64,000 bases of DNA from Variovorax guangxiensis (lineage in GTDB: Bacteria > Pseudomonadota > Gammaproteobacteria > Burkholderiales > Burkholderiaceae_C). The stretch lies in NCBI RefSeq assembly GCF_003952165.1, contig NZ_RXFT01000012.1, positions 1 through 64,000 of the forward strand. The letters are read 5' to 3'. The notes under the pieces were generated by a model that saw nothing but the letters and a program-made list of their open reading frames with translations, was not told the DNA's origin and made no database searches. Shown here piece after piece: positions 24,102 through 32,436 of this stretch (its first letter is position 1; each line of letters starts with the position of its first letter). Position numbers and translations under genes: made by a program.

Positions 24102-25880
24102 TCAGTGGGCTTGTTCGGTCGCCAGGTTGTCCAGCAGGAGCTGGAAGGCCTCCACGGCGAGCTGGATGTCGTCGTTGGTGCTCGATTCGAGCGGGTTGTG
24201 GCTGATGCCCGAGTTGATGCCGCGCACGAACAGCATCGCCTGCGGCATCACCTCGTGCAGCTTCATGGCGTCGTGGCCGGCGCCGCTGGGCATGCGAAAG
24301 AGCGGAATGCCCAGCGCGTCGACAGCCTTTTCCCAGCGTTGCTGCCAGGCGGGCGCGCTGGGCGCGGCGGCCGCGCGCATGGTTTCCTCGAGCTCGTAGC
24401 GAACGCCGCGGCGCTCGCAGATGTCCTTCAGCGCCGCGACCACGTCGTTGGCCAGCGCGTCGCGCTGCGCGTTGTTGGGCGCGCGCAGGTCGAGGCTGAA
24501 CTTGCAGCGCCCCGGTACCACGTTGATGGAACCGCTGGGCACTTCGAGCATGCCGACGGTGCCGACCGAGTCGCCGTCCTTCGCAGCGCGCTGCTCGGTG
24601 TAGAGGATCAGCTCGGCCACGGCCGCGGCCGCGTCGCGGCGGCGGTCCATGGGCGTAGTGCCGGCGTGGCTGGCCATGCCGATCACCTCGCCCACGTAGC
24701 GCACGCTGCCGTTGATGGAGGTGACGATGCCCAGCGGCAGGTCGAGCTCGGTGAGCACCGGGCCCTGCTCGATGTGCACCTCGACGAAGCCGAGGTAGCG
24801 GGCCGGGTCGCGCTGGATCTTCGGAATGTCTTCCTGCTTCAGTCCCGCGTGCTGCATGGCCTCGCGCATGGTGATGCCGTCGACGTCCTTCTGGTCGAGC
24901 CAGCGCTGGTCGAAGTGGCCGATGAGCGCGCCCGAGCCCAGGAAGGTCGCCTTGTAGCGCTGGCCTTCCTCTTCGGCGAAGCCCACCACCTCGAAGGCGA
25001 AGGGCAGGCGCCTGTTCTGGCGCTTGAGCTCGCGCACGCAGGCCATCGGCACGAAGATGCCGAGGCGGCCGTCGTACTTGCCGCCGTTGCGCACGGTGTC
25101 GTAGTGCGAGCCGGTCAGCAGGGTCTTTGCGTCGGGCGTGGCGCCTTCGTAGCGCCCGACCACGTTGCCCACGGCGTCGATGTGCACCGAGTCGAAGCCC
25201 ACGTCGCGCATCAGCGCACTGATCTGCGCGGCGCAGGCGCGGTGCGCGTCGGTCAGGTAGGTGACGGTGAGCTGGCCCTTCTCGGCATAGCCGGGGTCGG
25301 TGTGCACCGAGAGCTGCTCCTGCCAGTCCCACACGTCGTTGCCGAGCGTGATGTCGGCGGCGAACTTGTCGTTCAGGCGGATCTCGGCGATGCGATGGAT
25401 GTTGCGCAGCGCCTCGCCGAGTTCGAAGTCGGGGTGGTTGTGCAGCCGGCGAGCGAAGGTCTCGATGATCTCGCGCTTGGCCAGCCCGGTGCCGCGCGGG
25501 CCGCGCACCGCGAGGATGAAGGGAAAGCCGAACTTGGCGTTGTAGTCGGCGTTGAGCTGCTGGATCTTCGCGAACTCCTCGGGCGTGCAGTCGGTCAGGC
25601 CGGCCTTGCTCTGCTCGTTGGTCGATTCGGCTGTCAGCGTCTTGCTGACCATGGCCTTGCCGGCGAGCTCGGGGTGGGCGCGGATCAGGCCGATCTGGTC
25701 ATCGGCCGACGAAGCGGCCAGCGCCTGCACCAGCGCGTGCTTGAGGTGCGCGAGCGAGCGGAATGGGCGCGCGGCGAGGGCGCGCTCGGCGATCCACGGC
25801 GAGTGCTCGTAGATGCCGTCGAGCAGTGCGACGGCATCGGCCGGCGCCGCGGCGTTGAGTTGGGCGATGGTGAGGCTCAT
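24102..25880 (-). CDS. uraD: Fusion: OHCU decarboxylase (UraD) + allantoate amidohydrolase
   Basis: This 592-residue bifunctional purine enzyme has an N-terminal UraD domain (about 1-170), which decarboxylates OHCU to (S)-allantoin, with His69 in RAHPELAGK, Glu89 and the FGFPFILAVRG strand. The C-terminal M20 domain (about 185-592) is like AllC/HpxK amidohydrolases, which split ammonia from allantoate. Its metal ligands are visible: His259 in GSHYDT, Asp270 in GGKYDG, Glu304/305 in AEEEG, His in VEVHIEQG and the closing GINSGISHNP. The start overlaps the puuE stop by 4 nt (ATGA), indicating translational coupling. The fusion joins two non-consecutive steps, with PuuE acting between them. Confidence in both halves is high. 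Confidence 0.92.
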   Translation of the reverse strand: MSLTIAQLNAAAPADAVALLDGIYEHSPWIAERALAARPFRSLAHLKHALVQALAASSADDQIGLIRAHPELAGKAMVSKTLTAESTNEQSKAGLTDCTPEEFAKIQQLNADYNAKFGFPFILAVRGPRGTGLAKREIIETFARRLHNHPDFELGEALRNIHRIAEIRLNDKFAADITLGNDVWDWQEQLSVHTDPGYAEKGQLTVTYLTDAHRACAAQISALMRDVGFDSVHIDAVGNVVGRYEGATPDAKTLLTGSHYDTVRNGGKYDGRLGIFVPMACVRELKRQNRRLPFAFEVVGFAEEEGQRYKATFLGSGALIGHFDQRWLDQKDVDGITMREAMQHAGLKQEDIPKIQRDPARYLGFVEVHIEQGPVLTELDLPLGIVTSINGSVRYVGEVIGMASHAGTTPMDRRRDAAAAVAELILYTEQRAAKDGDSVGTVGMLEVPSGSINVVPGRCKFSLDLRAPNNAQRDALANDVVAALKDICERRGVRYELEETMRAAAAPSAPAWQQRWEKAVDALGIPLFRMPSGAGHDAMKLHEVMPQAMLFVRGINSGISHNPLESSTNDDIQLAVEAFQLLLDNLATEQAH

Positions 25881-26839
25881 GATGCGGCTCCGGCTTCAAA
25901 GGGATGCGCCTGCTTCCAGTGGCGCGCGATGTCCACGCGGCGGCAGACCCACACCTTGTCGTGCTTGGCGATGTGATCGAGGAAGCGCTGCAGCGCGGTG
26001 ATGCGCCCGGGCCGGCCGAGCAGGCGGCAATGCATGCCGATGCTCATCATCTTCGGGCTGTCGTCGCCGTTCGGGTCGCCTTCGGCATAGAGCGCGTCGA
26101 AGCTGTCCTTCATGTACTGGAAGAACGGGTCGGCGTGCGAGTAGCCCTGCGGCAGCGCGAAGCGCATGTCGTTGCAGTCGAGCGTGTAGGGCACGATGAG
26201 CTGCGGCACGACGGTGCCGTCGGTCTTCTGCACCTTCATCCAGAAGGGCAGGTCGTCGCCGTAGTAGTCGCTGTCGTATTCGAAGCCGCCGTAGTCGGCC
26301 ACGAGGCGGCGGGTGCGGGGGCTGTCGCGGCCGGTGTACCAGCCCACGGCGCGCTCGCCGGTGAGCTTCTCGATGGCTTCCATGCCCAGGCGCATGTGTT
26401 CGCGCTCGGTGGCCTCGTCGATGTTCTGGTAATGAATCCAGCGCCAGCCGTGGCAGGCGATCTCGTGGCCCAGTTCCTTGAAGGCGGCGGTCAGTTCGGG
26501 ATAGCGCTGCAGCGCCATGCCCACGCCGAACACAGTGAGCGGCAGCCCGCGCTTCTCGAACTCGCGCAGGATGCGCCATACGCCGGCACGCGAGCCGTAC
26601 TCGTAGATGCCTTCCATGCTGATGTGCCGGTCGGGGAAGCTCGCCGGGTTGAACATCTCCGAGAGGAACTGCTCGGAGCCCGCGTCGCCGTGCAGCGTGG
26701 CGTTCTCGCCGCCTTCCTCGTAGTTCAGCACGAACTGCACGGCGACGCGCGCGCCGTTCGGCCATTGCGCATGGGGCGGGTTGCGGCCGTAGCCGATCAG
26801 GTCGCGCGGATAGGGCAGGGTGGAGTCGTAGACAGTCAT
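25877..26839 (-). CDS. puuE: Allantoinase PuuE (polysaccharide-deacetylase fold)
   Basis: This 320-residue cytoplasmic enzyme hydrolyses allantoin to allantoate and is unrelated to the classical metal amidohydrolase AllB. The opening YPRDLIGYGRNPPHAQWPNGARVAVQFV (quoted in part), NYEEGGEN, SMEGIYEYGSR, ACHGWRW and YTGRDSPRTR are hallmarks of PuuE proteins. Position within the purine operon supports the call: the GntR gene ends 8 nt upstream and the UraD-amidohydrolase fusion overlaps its end by 4 nt. PuuE enzymes described in Pseudomonas are metal independent. The ATG at 26839 fits the family length of about 310-320 residues. Confidence 0.93.
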   Translation of the reverse strand: MTVYDSTLPYPRDLIGYGRNPPHAQWPNGARVAVQFVLNYEEGGENATLHGDAGSEQFLSEMFNPASFPDRHISMEGIYEYGSRAGVWRILREFEKRGLPLTVFGVGMALQRYPELTAAFKELGHEIACHGWRWIHYQNIDEATEREHMRLGMEAIEKLTGERAVGWYTGRDSPRTRRLVADYGGFEYDSDYYGDDLPFWMKVQKTDGTVVPQLIVPYTLDCNDMRFALPQGYSHADPFFQYMKDSFDALYAEGDPNGDDSPKMMSIGMHCRLLGRPGRITALQRFLDHIAKHDKVWVCRRVDIARHWKQAHPFEAGAAS

Positions 26840-26847
26840 TGTGTGGA

Positions 26848-27522
26848 TCAGGACAACGCCAGCGAGATGTCGTTGGTCGGGACCTTGCGGTCGAAGGTGA
26901 GGTTGGCCTCGACGTGCTCGAGGTGTTCGGTCATGAGGCGCACGGCGCGCTCCTCGTCGCGCGCGGCGAGTGCCTTCACGATGTCGGCGTGCTCGTCGTT
27001 GGAGTGCTCGGCCGCGCTGGCGCTCTGGTACATCAGCGTGATGAGGGCGCAGCGCGAGATGAGCTCGCCCAGAATCTGCGCCAGCACCTGGTTGCCCATG
27101 AGCTCGGCCATGCGCACGTGGAAGTCGCCCAGCAGCTCGGTGCGGCCGGAGACGTCTTCGCCCGACACGGCGGACTTCTCGAGCGCCACGTGCTCCTTCA
27201 GCGCCTTGATCTTGGCCGGGGTGACGGTGCGCACGAACTCGCGCGTCATCTCGGCCTCGAGCATGCGGCGCACCGCGAACACCTGCTTGGCCTCGTCGAC
27301 CGCGGGCGCGGCCACGAAGGCGCCGCGCGCGGGCTCCAGCCGGATGAGCTTGTTCTGCGACAGCTGGAACAGCGCCTGGCGCACCAGCGTGCGCGAGACG
27401 CCGAAGTGATCGGCCAGCTTCTGCTCGGCCAGCTTGGTGCCGGGCTGAAGCCGGTGCTCGACGATGGCCTTCGTGAGGGCATCGACGATCGAACGGGTGG
27501 TGGAGGACTCCATGTTTTTCAT
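26848..27522 (-). CDS. GntR-family regulator, FCD subfamily, copy 2 (purine operon)
   Basis: This 224-residue regulator has a winged helix at about 8-75 (LADHFGVSRTLVRQALFQLSQNKLIRLE in part) and an FCD domain at about 85-215 with the metal ligands in LLGDFHVRM, NDEHADI and MTEHLEHVE. It is the first gene of the puuE operon (8 nt before puuE) and divergent from uraH, and a TGTATACA palindrome lies 21 nt upstream of its start, so autoregulation and joint control of both directions are likely. The start is either the ATG at 27522 (MKNMESS) or at 27513; further upstream in-frame codons would cross the operator. It is paralogous to the GntR protein at 9290-10045. Confidence 0.88.
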   Translation of the reverse strand: MKNMESSTTRSIVDALTKAIVEHRLQPGTKLAEQKLADHFGVSRTLVRQALFQLSQNKLIRLEPARGAFVAAPAVDEAKQVFAVRRMLEAEMTREFVRTVTPAKIKALKEHVALEKSAVSGEDVSGRTELLGDFHVRMAELMGNQVLAQILGELISRCALITLMYQSASAAEHSNDEHADIVKALAARDEERAVRLMTEHLEHVEANLTFDRKVPTNDISLALS

Positions 27523-27543
27523 GATAGACCCAAAGCCGGTAAC

Positions 27544-27551
27544 TGTATACA
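27544..27551. promoter_or_regulatory. TGTATACA operator, copy 3 (gntR-puuE operon / uraH)
   Basis: Palindrome in the context AACTGTATACACTTT, between divergent gntR (21 nt from its start) and uraH (65 nt from its start). Its flank AACTGTATACACTTT is identical to that of copy 4 at 29397, and both are followed within three bases by GTCCAC, so the similarity extends beyond the palindrome. Confidence 0.65.
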
Positions 27552-27616
27552 CTTTTGTCCACCGGAATTTCCCGCACCCGCCGATCCGAGCTTTTCGGAC
27601 TTTCAAGGAGCGCCCC

Positions 27617-27967
27617 ATGGGCCTTAGCACTCACGTACTAGACACGATGCACGGCGGCCCCGCGGCCGGCATGGAGGTCGCGCTGTACACCACCGACGGC
27701 GACGCCGCCACGCTGGTGAAGCGCTTCACGCTGAATTCGGACGGCCGCAGCGATGGCCCGCTGTACGACAACAACTCGCTGAAGGTCGGCACCTACCGGC
27801 TGGTGTTCGACGTGGCCGGCTACTTCAAGGCCCTGGGCGTCAAGCTGCCGGAGCCGAACTTCCTGAACAAGGTCTCGCTGGACTTCGGCGTGGCCCACAC
27901 CGATCAGCACTACCACGTGCCGCTGCTCGTGAGCCCGTGGAGCTACTCCACCTACCGCGGCTCCTGA
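27617..27967 (+). CDS. uraH: 5-hydroxyisourate hydrolase (transthyretin-like)
   Basis: This 116-residue enzyme converts 5-hydroxyisourate to OHCU. It has the family fingerprints STHVLDTMHG with the active-site His6, the central FDVAGYF, HYHVPLLVSPWSYSTY with a second His, and the C-terminal tetrapeptide YRGS. The ATG at 27617 is supported by AAGGAG at 27605-27610. It is transcribed away from the gntR-puuE operon across a shared TGTATACA operator. Its substrate would come from PuuD (29560-30765) and its product goes to the UraD domain of the fusion at 24102-25880. There is no signal peptide, so it is cytoplasmic. Confidence 0.95.
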   Translation: MGLSTHVLDTMHGGPAAGMEVALYTTDGDAATLVKRFTLNSDGRSDGPLYDNNSLKVGTYRLVFDVAGYFKALGVKLPEPNFLNKVSLDFGVAHTDQHYHVPLLVSPWSYSTYRGS

Positions 27968-27976
27968 GCCGGGGCT

Positions 27977-28474
27977 TCAGTCGCCTTGTTGCTGGCCTTC
28001 GGTCAGGGTGTCGAGTTGGAAGCGTCCGCTCTCGTCCCACAGCCAGGTGTCCGTCCACGTGACGGAGCCCAGGCGCGTTGCCGGAGGGAAGGGCGACGCC
28101 TTCAGCACCGTGCGCTCGATCTCGGCAATCACTTCGGGCGCGTGCTTGGGCGCGCGCAGCCAGTGCATCGAACGCACCTTGCCGCCAGCGTCGATGTTCA
28201 CCTCGAGCGTGCCGACCGCGTACAGCACCGGCGGCAGCTGGCCCTTGTAGATGCGCGAGCGGTTGGCTTCATAGACATGGCGCGCGGCATCGCGGCGATA
28301 GGCGCGCGCGGAAGAAGCACTGGATGCGGACGGCACCGGCCCGGCCCCGACATCGCCGCTGGCCCCGCTCAGCTGGCCGGGCACCGACCCGGTGGAGCCG
28401 CAGCCGGCAAGCCAGAGGGCCGAAACAACAGAAGCTGCAAGTGCGAGGCGGCGAGGCGTAAGCTGGCGATTCAT
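27977..28474 (-). CDS. Small lipoprotein with TonB-C-like domain
   Basis: This 165-residue predicted lipoprotein has the lipobox LAGC at about residues 22-25, a Ser/Ala-rich linker, and a C-terminal region of about 100 residues (RIYKGQLPPVLYAVGTLEVNIDAGGKV, HAPEVIAEIERTVLKASPFPP in part) that resembles TonB/TolA C-terminal folds. Such proteins are often labelled energy-transducer-like; no export partner is encoded nearby. It converges with uraH (9 nt apart) and is divergent from xdhC, so it appears to be an unrelated insertion in the purine cluster. Function unknown. Confidence 0.75.
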   Translation of the reverse strand: MNRQLTPRRLALAASVVSALWLAGCGSTGSVPGQLSGASGDVGAGPVPSASSASSARAYRRDAARHVYEANRSRIYKGQLPPVLYAVGTLEVNIDAGGKVRSMHWLRAPKHAPEVIAEIERTVLKASPFPPATRLGSVTWTDTWLWDESGRFQLDTLTEGQQQGD

Positions 28475-28524
28475 GGCCGGGTTTATACCGTGAGTCGTCG
28501 CGCGCCCGGCAACCGAAGGTATCG

Positions 28525-29340
28525 ATGACGATGAGCGGTGCGGTCGATCAATTGCTGGCGCGCCTGCGCCATGAAGACGCGGTGCTGGTGCGCGTCGAGT
28601 CCACGCAGGGCTCGGCGCCGCGCGAGGCCGGGACCTGGATGGCCGTGTGGGCCGGCGGCCTGACCGCCACCATCGGCGGCGGGCAGCTGGAGTTCCAGGC
28701 GACCAAGGAAGCGCGCGAGCTGCTGGCAGGCACGCGCAAGCCCTTCGACGGCATCCAGCGCTATCCGCTCGGACCCAGCCTGGGGCAGTGCTGCGGCGGG
28801 GTGATGTTCCTCTCCTACGAACGCATCACGGCCTCCGATGCGCCGAGGCTGCAGCAGGACCTGCTCGCTCAGCTCGAGCCGGTGGCCCTCTTCGGCGGCG
28901 GGCACGTGGGCGCGGCGCTGGCACGCCTGCTGTCGACGCTGCCGTTCTCGGTGCGCTGGATCGACAGCCGCGACGGCGTCTTCCCCGACGGGCTGCCCGC
29001 GCAGATCGACACCGAGCATTCCGAGCCCGTGCAGGACGCCGTGGCCGCGCTCGCGCCGGGCAGCCGCGTGCTCATCATGAGCTTCAGCCACGCCGAAGAC
29101 CTGGACATCGTCATCGCCTGCCTCAAGCGCCTGCGCGAGCGCAACGACTTGCCCTACATCGGCCTGATCGGCAGCAAGACCAAATGGGCCACCTTCAGCC
29201 ACCGGCTGGAGGCGCGCGGCTTCACGGCCGACGAACTGGCCCGCGTCACCTGCCCGATCGGCGTGCCCGGCATCACGGGCAAGGAGCCCGAGGTCATCGC
29301 GGTGGCGGTGGCGGCACAGTTGTTGCAATCGCTGGGCTGA
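28525..29340 (+). CDS. xdhC: Xanthine dehydrogenase accessory protein XdhC
   Basis: This 271-residue protein binds the molybdenum cofactor, supports its sulfuration and inserts it into XdhB. The cysteine motif GQCCGG (Cys89-Cys90) and N-terminal VRVESTQGSAPREAGTWM are typical of XdhC, followed by a Rossmann-like part (VALFGGGHVGAALARLL) and the conserved IGLIGSKTKWATFSHRL and CPIGVPGITGKEPEVIAV (in part). It is separated by about 29 kb from xdhAB (58703-62769), unlike the usual xdhABC operon, and instead sits with uraH and puuD. Start MTMSGAVDQ at 28525. Confidence 0.92.
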   Translation: MTMSGAVDQLLARLRHEDAVLVRVESTQGSAPREAGTWMAVWAGGLTATIGGGQLEFQATKEARELLAGTRKPFDGIQRYPLGPSLGQCCGGVMFLSYERITASDAPRLQQDLLAQLEPVALFGGGHVGAALARLLSTLPFSVRWIDSRDGVFPDGLPAQIDTEHSEPVQDAVAALAPGSRVLIMSFSHAEDLDIVIACLKRLRERNDLPYIGLIGSKTKWATFSHRLEARGFTADELARVTCPIGVPGITGKEPEVIAVAVAAQLLQSLG

Positions 29341-29396
29341 ACAGGGTTTTCCCGGCGGTCGCATCCCCAAAAAACCGCACCCTTCCTTGCCAAAAC

Positions 29397-29404
29397 TGTA
29401 TACA
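29397..29404. promoter_or_regulatory. TGTATACA operator, copy 4 (puuD)
   Basis: Palindrome in the context AACTGTATACACTTT, 56 nt past the xdhC stop and 155 nt upstream of puuD. It shares its flanks with copy 3. This implies that puuD has its own promoter in the 219-nt xdhC-puuD gap. Confidence 0.6.
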
Positions 29405-29559
29405 CTTTCGGTCCACAACAAGCCGCAGCGGAGCGAGGCCCATCTGCCCATGGAGCCTGCGTTCGCGGCACTTTCTCTGCTTACAGCGCCCGCGGTGGTG
29501 AGCAGGCTGAAACCCTTTCCTGGCGTCCTCACGCGCCAATCGGGTTGAGAGAGAAGCAT

Positions 29560-30765
29560 ATGGAAAGCTACTACCTCGACTGGGCCAACCTGCTGCTGCG
29601 CTGGGTCCACGTCATCACCGCCATCGCCTGGATCGGCGCCTCCTTCTACTTCGTGATGCTGGACAACAGCCTCGAGAAGCCGCAGGACCAGGAATCGCTC
29701 GACAAGGGCGTGGGCGGCGAGCAATGGGCCGTGCACGGCGGCGGCTTCTACAACATGCAGAAGTACGCGCTGGCGCCCAAGAAGCTGCCGGACCACCTGC
29801 ACTGGTCTTACTGGGAGAGCTACTCCACCTGGATCACGGGTTTCTCGCTGTTCACCATGTCGTACCTGTGGAACGCGAGCACCTACCTCATCGACAAGTC
29901 GAAGATGGACTGGCAGCCCGGCGCCGCCATTGCCGTGGCGCTGGCCTTCTTCGTCGTGTTCTGGATGGTCTACGACGGCATCTGCCAGATCTTCGGGCGC
30001 CGCAAGCACGGCGACACCATCGTCGGCGTGCTGATCGCCGTCTTCATCGCCTTCGCGACCTGGCTGGCCTGCCAGTGGTTCGCGGGACGCGCGGCCTTCC
30101 TGCTGGTGGGCGCCATGATGGCCACGACCATGAGCGGCAACGTGTTCTTCTGGATCATTCCCGGCCAGCGCAAGAACGTGGCGGCGCTGCGCGAAGGCAG
30201 GCCGGTGGACCCGGTGCACGGCCAGCGCGGCAAGCAGCGCAGCGTGCACAACACCTACTTCACGCTGCCGGTGCTGTTCGCGATGCTGAGCAACCACTAC
30301 AGCTTCGCCTACACGCACAAGTACAACTGGATCGTGCTGCTGCTGATCATGCTCGGCGGCGCGGCCATCCGCCAGTTCTTCGTGGTGCGGCACCGCTTCA
30401 AGCTGGGCAACGCGGGCAATCCGCTGCCCTATGCGCTGGTCGGCATCGTGGTGCTGGGCCTGACGATCGTGTGGATGAAGCCAGAGCCGGTCGCCGCGCC
30501 CGCGGTGGCTGCTGCCGCTCCGGCCGTGCAGTTCAAGGACGTGCAGAAGGTGCTCGAGCAGCGCTGCTTCATGTGCCACGGCCCTGCCGTGCAGATGAAG
30601 AACGTGCGCGTCGATTCGCCCGAGCAGGTGGCGGCCCACGCGCAGGCCATCTACCAGCAGGTGGTGGTCACCAAGATCATGCCGATGAACAACGCCACGG
30701 GCATCACCGACGAAGAGCGGGCCCTGGTCGGCCGCTGGTTCCAGGCAGGCGCAAAGACCAACTAG
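29560..30765 (+). CDS. puuD: Membrane-bound urate oxidase PuuD with C-terminal cytochrome c domain
   Basis: This 401-residue protein oxidises urate to 5-hydroxyisourate and passes electrons to its own heme domain, a route described for PuuD proteins as an alternative to soluble uricase. The N-terminal membrane part (about 1-305, eight helices; starts YYLDWANLLLRWVHVITAIA, contains GEQWAVHGGGFYNMQKY) is the DUF989-type urate hydroxylase domain. The C-terminal part carries one c-type heme site, CFMCH at Cys336-Cys339-His340. The ATG at 29560 has a GAGAGAAG ribosome site. The glycerate kinase gene follows 78 nt later. No soluble uricase or HpxO gene was recognised in the window. Confidence 0.94.
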   Translation: MESYYLDWANLLLRWVHVITAIAWIGASFYFVMLDNSLEKPQDQESLDKGVGGEQWAVHGGGFYNMQKYALAPKKLPDHLHWSYWESYSTWITGFSLFTMSYLWNASTYLIDKSKMDWQPGAAIAVALAFFVVFWMVYDGICQIFGRRKHGDTIVGVLIAVFIAFATWLACQWFAGRAAFLLVGAMMATTMSGNVFFWIIPGQRKNVAALREGRPVDPVHGQRGKQRSVHNTYFTLPVLFAMLSNHYSFAYTHKYNWIVLLLIMLGGAAIRQFFVVRHRFKLGNAGNPLPYALVGIVVLGLTIVWMKPEPVAAPAVAAAAPAVQFKDVQKVLEQRCFMCHGPAVQMKNVRVDSPEQVAAHAQAIYQQVVVTKIMPMNNATGITDEERALVGRWFQAGAKTN

Positions 30766-30778
30766 TCAGACAGAAGTT

Positions 30779-30802
30779 GACCGGCGGCAAGCGGGGCCGG
30801 TC
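30779..30802 (+). terminator. Hairpin after puuD
   Basis: GACCGGC and GCCGGTC form a perfect 7-bp stem with a 10-nt loop, 13 nt after the puuD stop. No T-run follows, so termination, or 3'-end protection before the glycerate kinase gene, is only suggested. Confidence 0.35.
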
Positions 30803-30843
30803 GCGGTCCGCAGCACAATCGCCGGATTGGAGACAAAGCAGCA

Positions 30844-32187
30844 ATGACGACCGCATCGACCCCGGCCTTCGGCCCCGCCCCCGATCCGCGCGAAGCCCCG
30901 CGCGCCTTCCTCGAACATCTCTACCGCGTGGCGGTGGACCGCGCGCTGCCGCTGTCCACGCTGGGCGCCCACCTGCCGCCGCCACCCAAGGGCCGGACGC
31001 TGGTGCTGGGCGCCGGCAAGGCCGGCGGCTCGATGGTGCACGCACTGGAGGCCCTGTGGCCGGCCGACGCGCCGCTGTCGGGGCTGGTCGTCACGCGCTA
31101 TGACCACATTCCGCCGCGCCCGGAAGGGCTGCCGCAGCGCATCGAGATCGTCGAGGCCGCGCACCCCGTGCCCGACGCGGCGGGCCAGCAGGCGGCCGAG
31201 CGCATCCTCGCGCTGACGCAGGGCCTCACAGCCGACGACCTCGTGCTGTGCCTCATCTCCGGTGGCGGCTCGTCGCTGCTGGTGCTGCCGGCCGAAGGGC
31301 TGACGCTGGCCGACAAGCAGCGTATCAACAAGCAACTGCTCGAAAGCGGCGCCGGCATCGGCGAGATGAACTGTGTGCGCAAGCACCTGTCGCGCATCAA
31401 GGGCGGCCGGCTGGCGGCGGCATGCGCGCCGGCCCGCGTGGTGACGCTGACCATCAGCGACGTGCCCGGCGACGATCCGGCCGTCATCGCCAGCGGCCCG
31501 ACCGTGCCCGACGCCACCACCTGCGCCGACGCGCTGGCCATCCTCGACCGCTACGGTATCGAGGTGCCCGCGCCGGTGCGTGCGCGCCTCGAGAGCGGCG
31601 AACTCGAGACGCCCAAGCCCGACGACGCCGTCTTCAAGGGCCACGAGACGCACATGATCGCCACGCCCCAGCAGTCGCTCGAAGCGGCGGCGCGGGCGGC
31701 GCGCGAGGCCGGCATCGAGGCGCACATCCTCAGCGACGAGATGGAAGGCGAGTCGCGCGAAGTCGGCAAGGTGCATGCCGCGCTCGCACGCGCCGTGCCG
31801 CACCGCGGCGAGCCTTTCGCGCGGCCCTGCGTCATTCTTTCGGGCGGCGAGACCACCGTGACGATCCGTCCCCGCCAGCCGGGCCAGGCCAAGGGCAGGG
31901 GCGGGCGGGCCGGCGAGTTCTGCATGGGACTGGCCGGCGCGCTCATGGGCCAGCCGCAGGTGTGGGCGCTGGCGGCCGACACCGATGGCATCGACGGCGT
32001 GGAAGACAACGCCGGTGCCTTCGTCACCCCGGACACGCTGGCGCGCGCCACGGCCGCCGGAAAGAAGCTGTCCGACCACCTCGACCGCAACGACGCCTAC
32101 GGCTACTTCGACGCCATCGGCGACCTGTTCGTGACCGGGCCCACGAACACCAACGTCAACGACTTCCGCGCGCTGCTGGTGCTCTGA
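30844..32187 (+). CDS. Glycerate 2-kinase type (GckA/TtuD, MOFRL family)
   Basis: This 447-residue enzyme phosphorylates D-glycerate, probably to 2-phosphoglycerate. The sequence shows LVLGAGKAGGSMVHALE, the phosphate-binding LISGGGSSLLVLP, NCVRKHLSRIKGGRLA, TISDVPGDDPAVIASGPTVPD (in part) and the C-terminal MOFRL region SGGETTVTIR with AADTDGIDG. It lies just after puuD on the same strand. This fits disposal of glyoxylate from ureidoglycolate via tartronate semialdehyde and glycerate; the carboligase and reductase for those steps were not found in the window. Some homologues are annotated as hydroxypyruvate reductase (TtuD), but the motifs favour the kinase. Confidence 0.88.
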   Translation: MTTASTPAFGPAPDPREAPRAFLEHLYRVAVDRALPLSTLGAHLPPPPKGRTLVLGAGKAGGSMVHALEALWPADAPLSGLVVTRYDHIPPRPEGLPQRIEIVEAAHPVPDAAGQQAAERILALTQGLTADDLVLCLISGGGSSLLVLPAEGLTLADKQRINKQLLESGAGIGEMNCVRKHLSRIKGGRLAAACAPARVVTLTISDVPGDDPAVIASGPTVPDATTCADALAILDRYGIEVPAPVRARLESGELETPKPDDAVFKGHETHMIATPQQSLEAAARAAREAGIEAHILSDEMEGESREVGKVHAALARAVPHRGEPFARPCVILSGGETTVTIRPRQPGQAKGRGGRAGEFCMGLAGALMGQPQVWALAADTDGIDGVEDNAGAFVTPDTLARATAAGKKLSDHLDRNDAYGYFDAIGDLFVTGPTNTNVNDFRALLVL

Positions 32188-32436
32188 AGGAGTCGGGCGA
32201 GGCGCCCGCTGGTCGTCGAGCACCATGTCGATGCGCCTGACCGCCGCAGCGATCGGCAGGCGACGGCCGCCCAGGCCGAGACCGCATGCAGGCGAGGTTT
32301 GTGAACTCGGGTTAACCTATGCCCCCGGCGGCCTCAGGCTGCCGTTGCCGTATGTACACCCGCCAGGGTGCCGCGCCGCACACCCAGAATTCCCCATTCT
32401 TCTTTTCATCATCCAGTCCTGAAGGAATAGCTCGCC

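Noticed and set aside
32350..32359. GTATGTACAC as a fifth copy of the purine operator
   Set aside because: It is not the TGTATACA palindrome and precedes an aldehyde dehydrogenase with no clear purine link.
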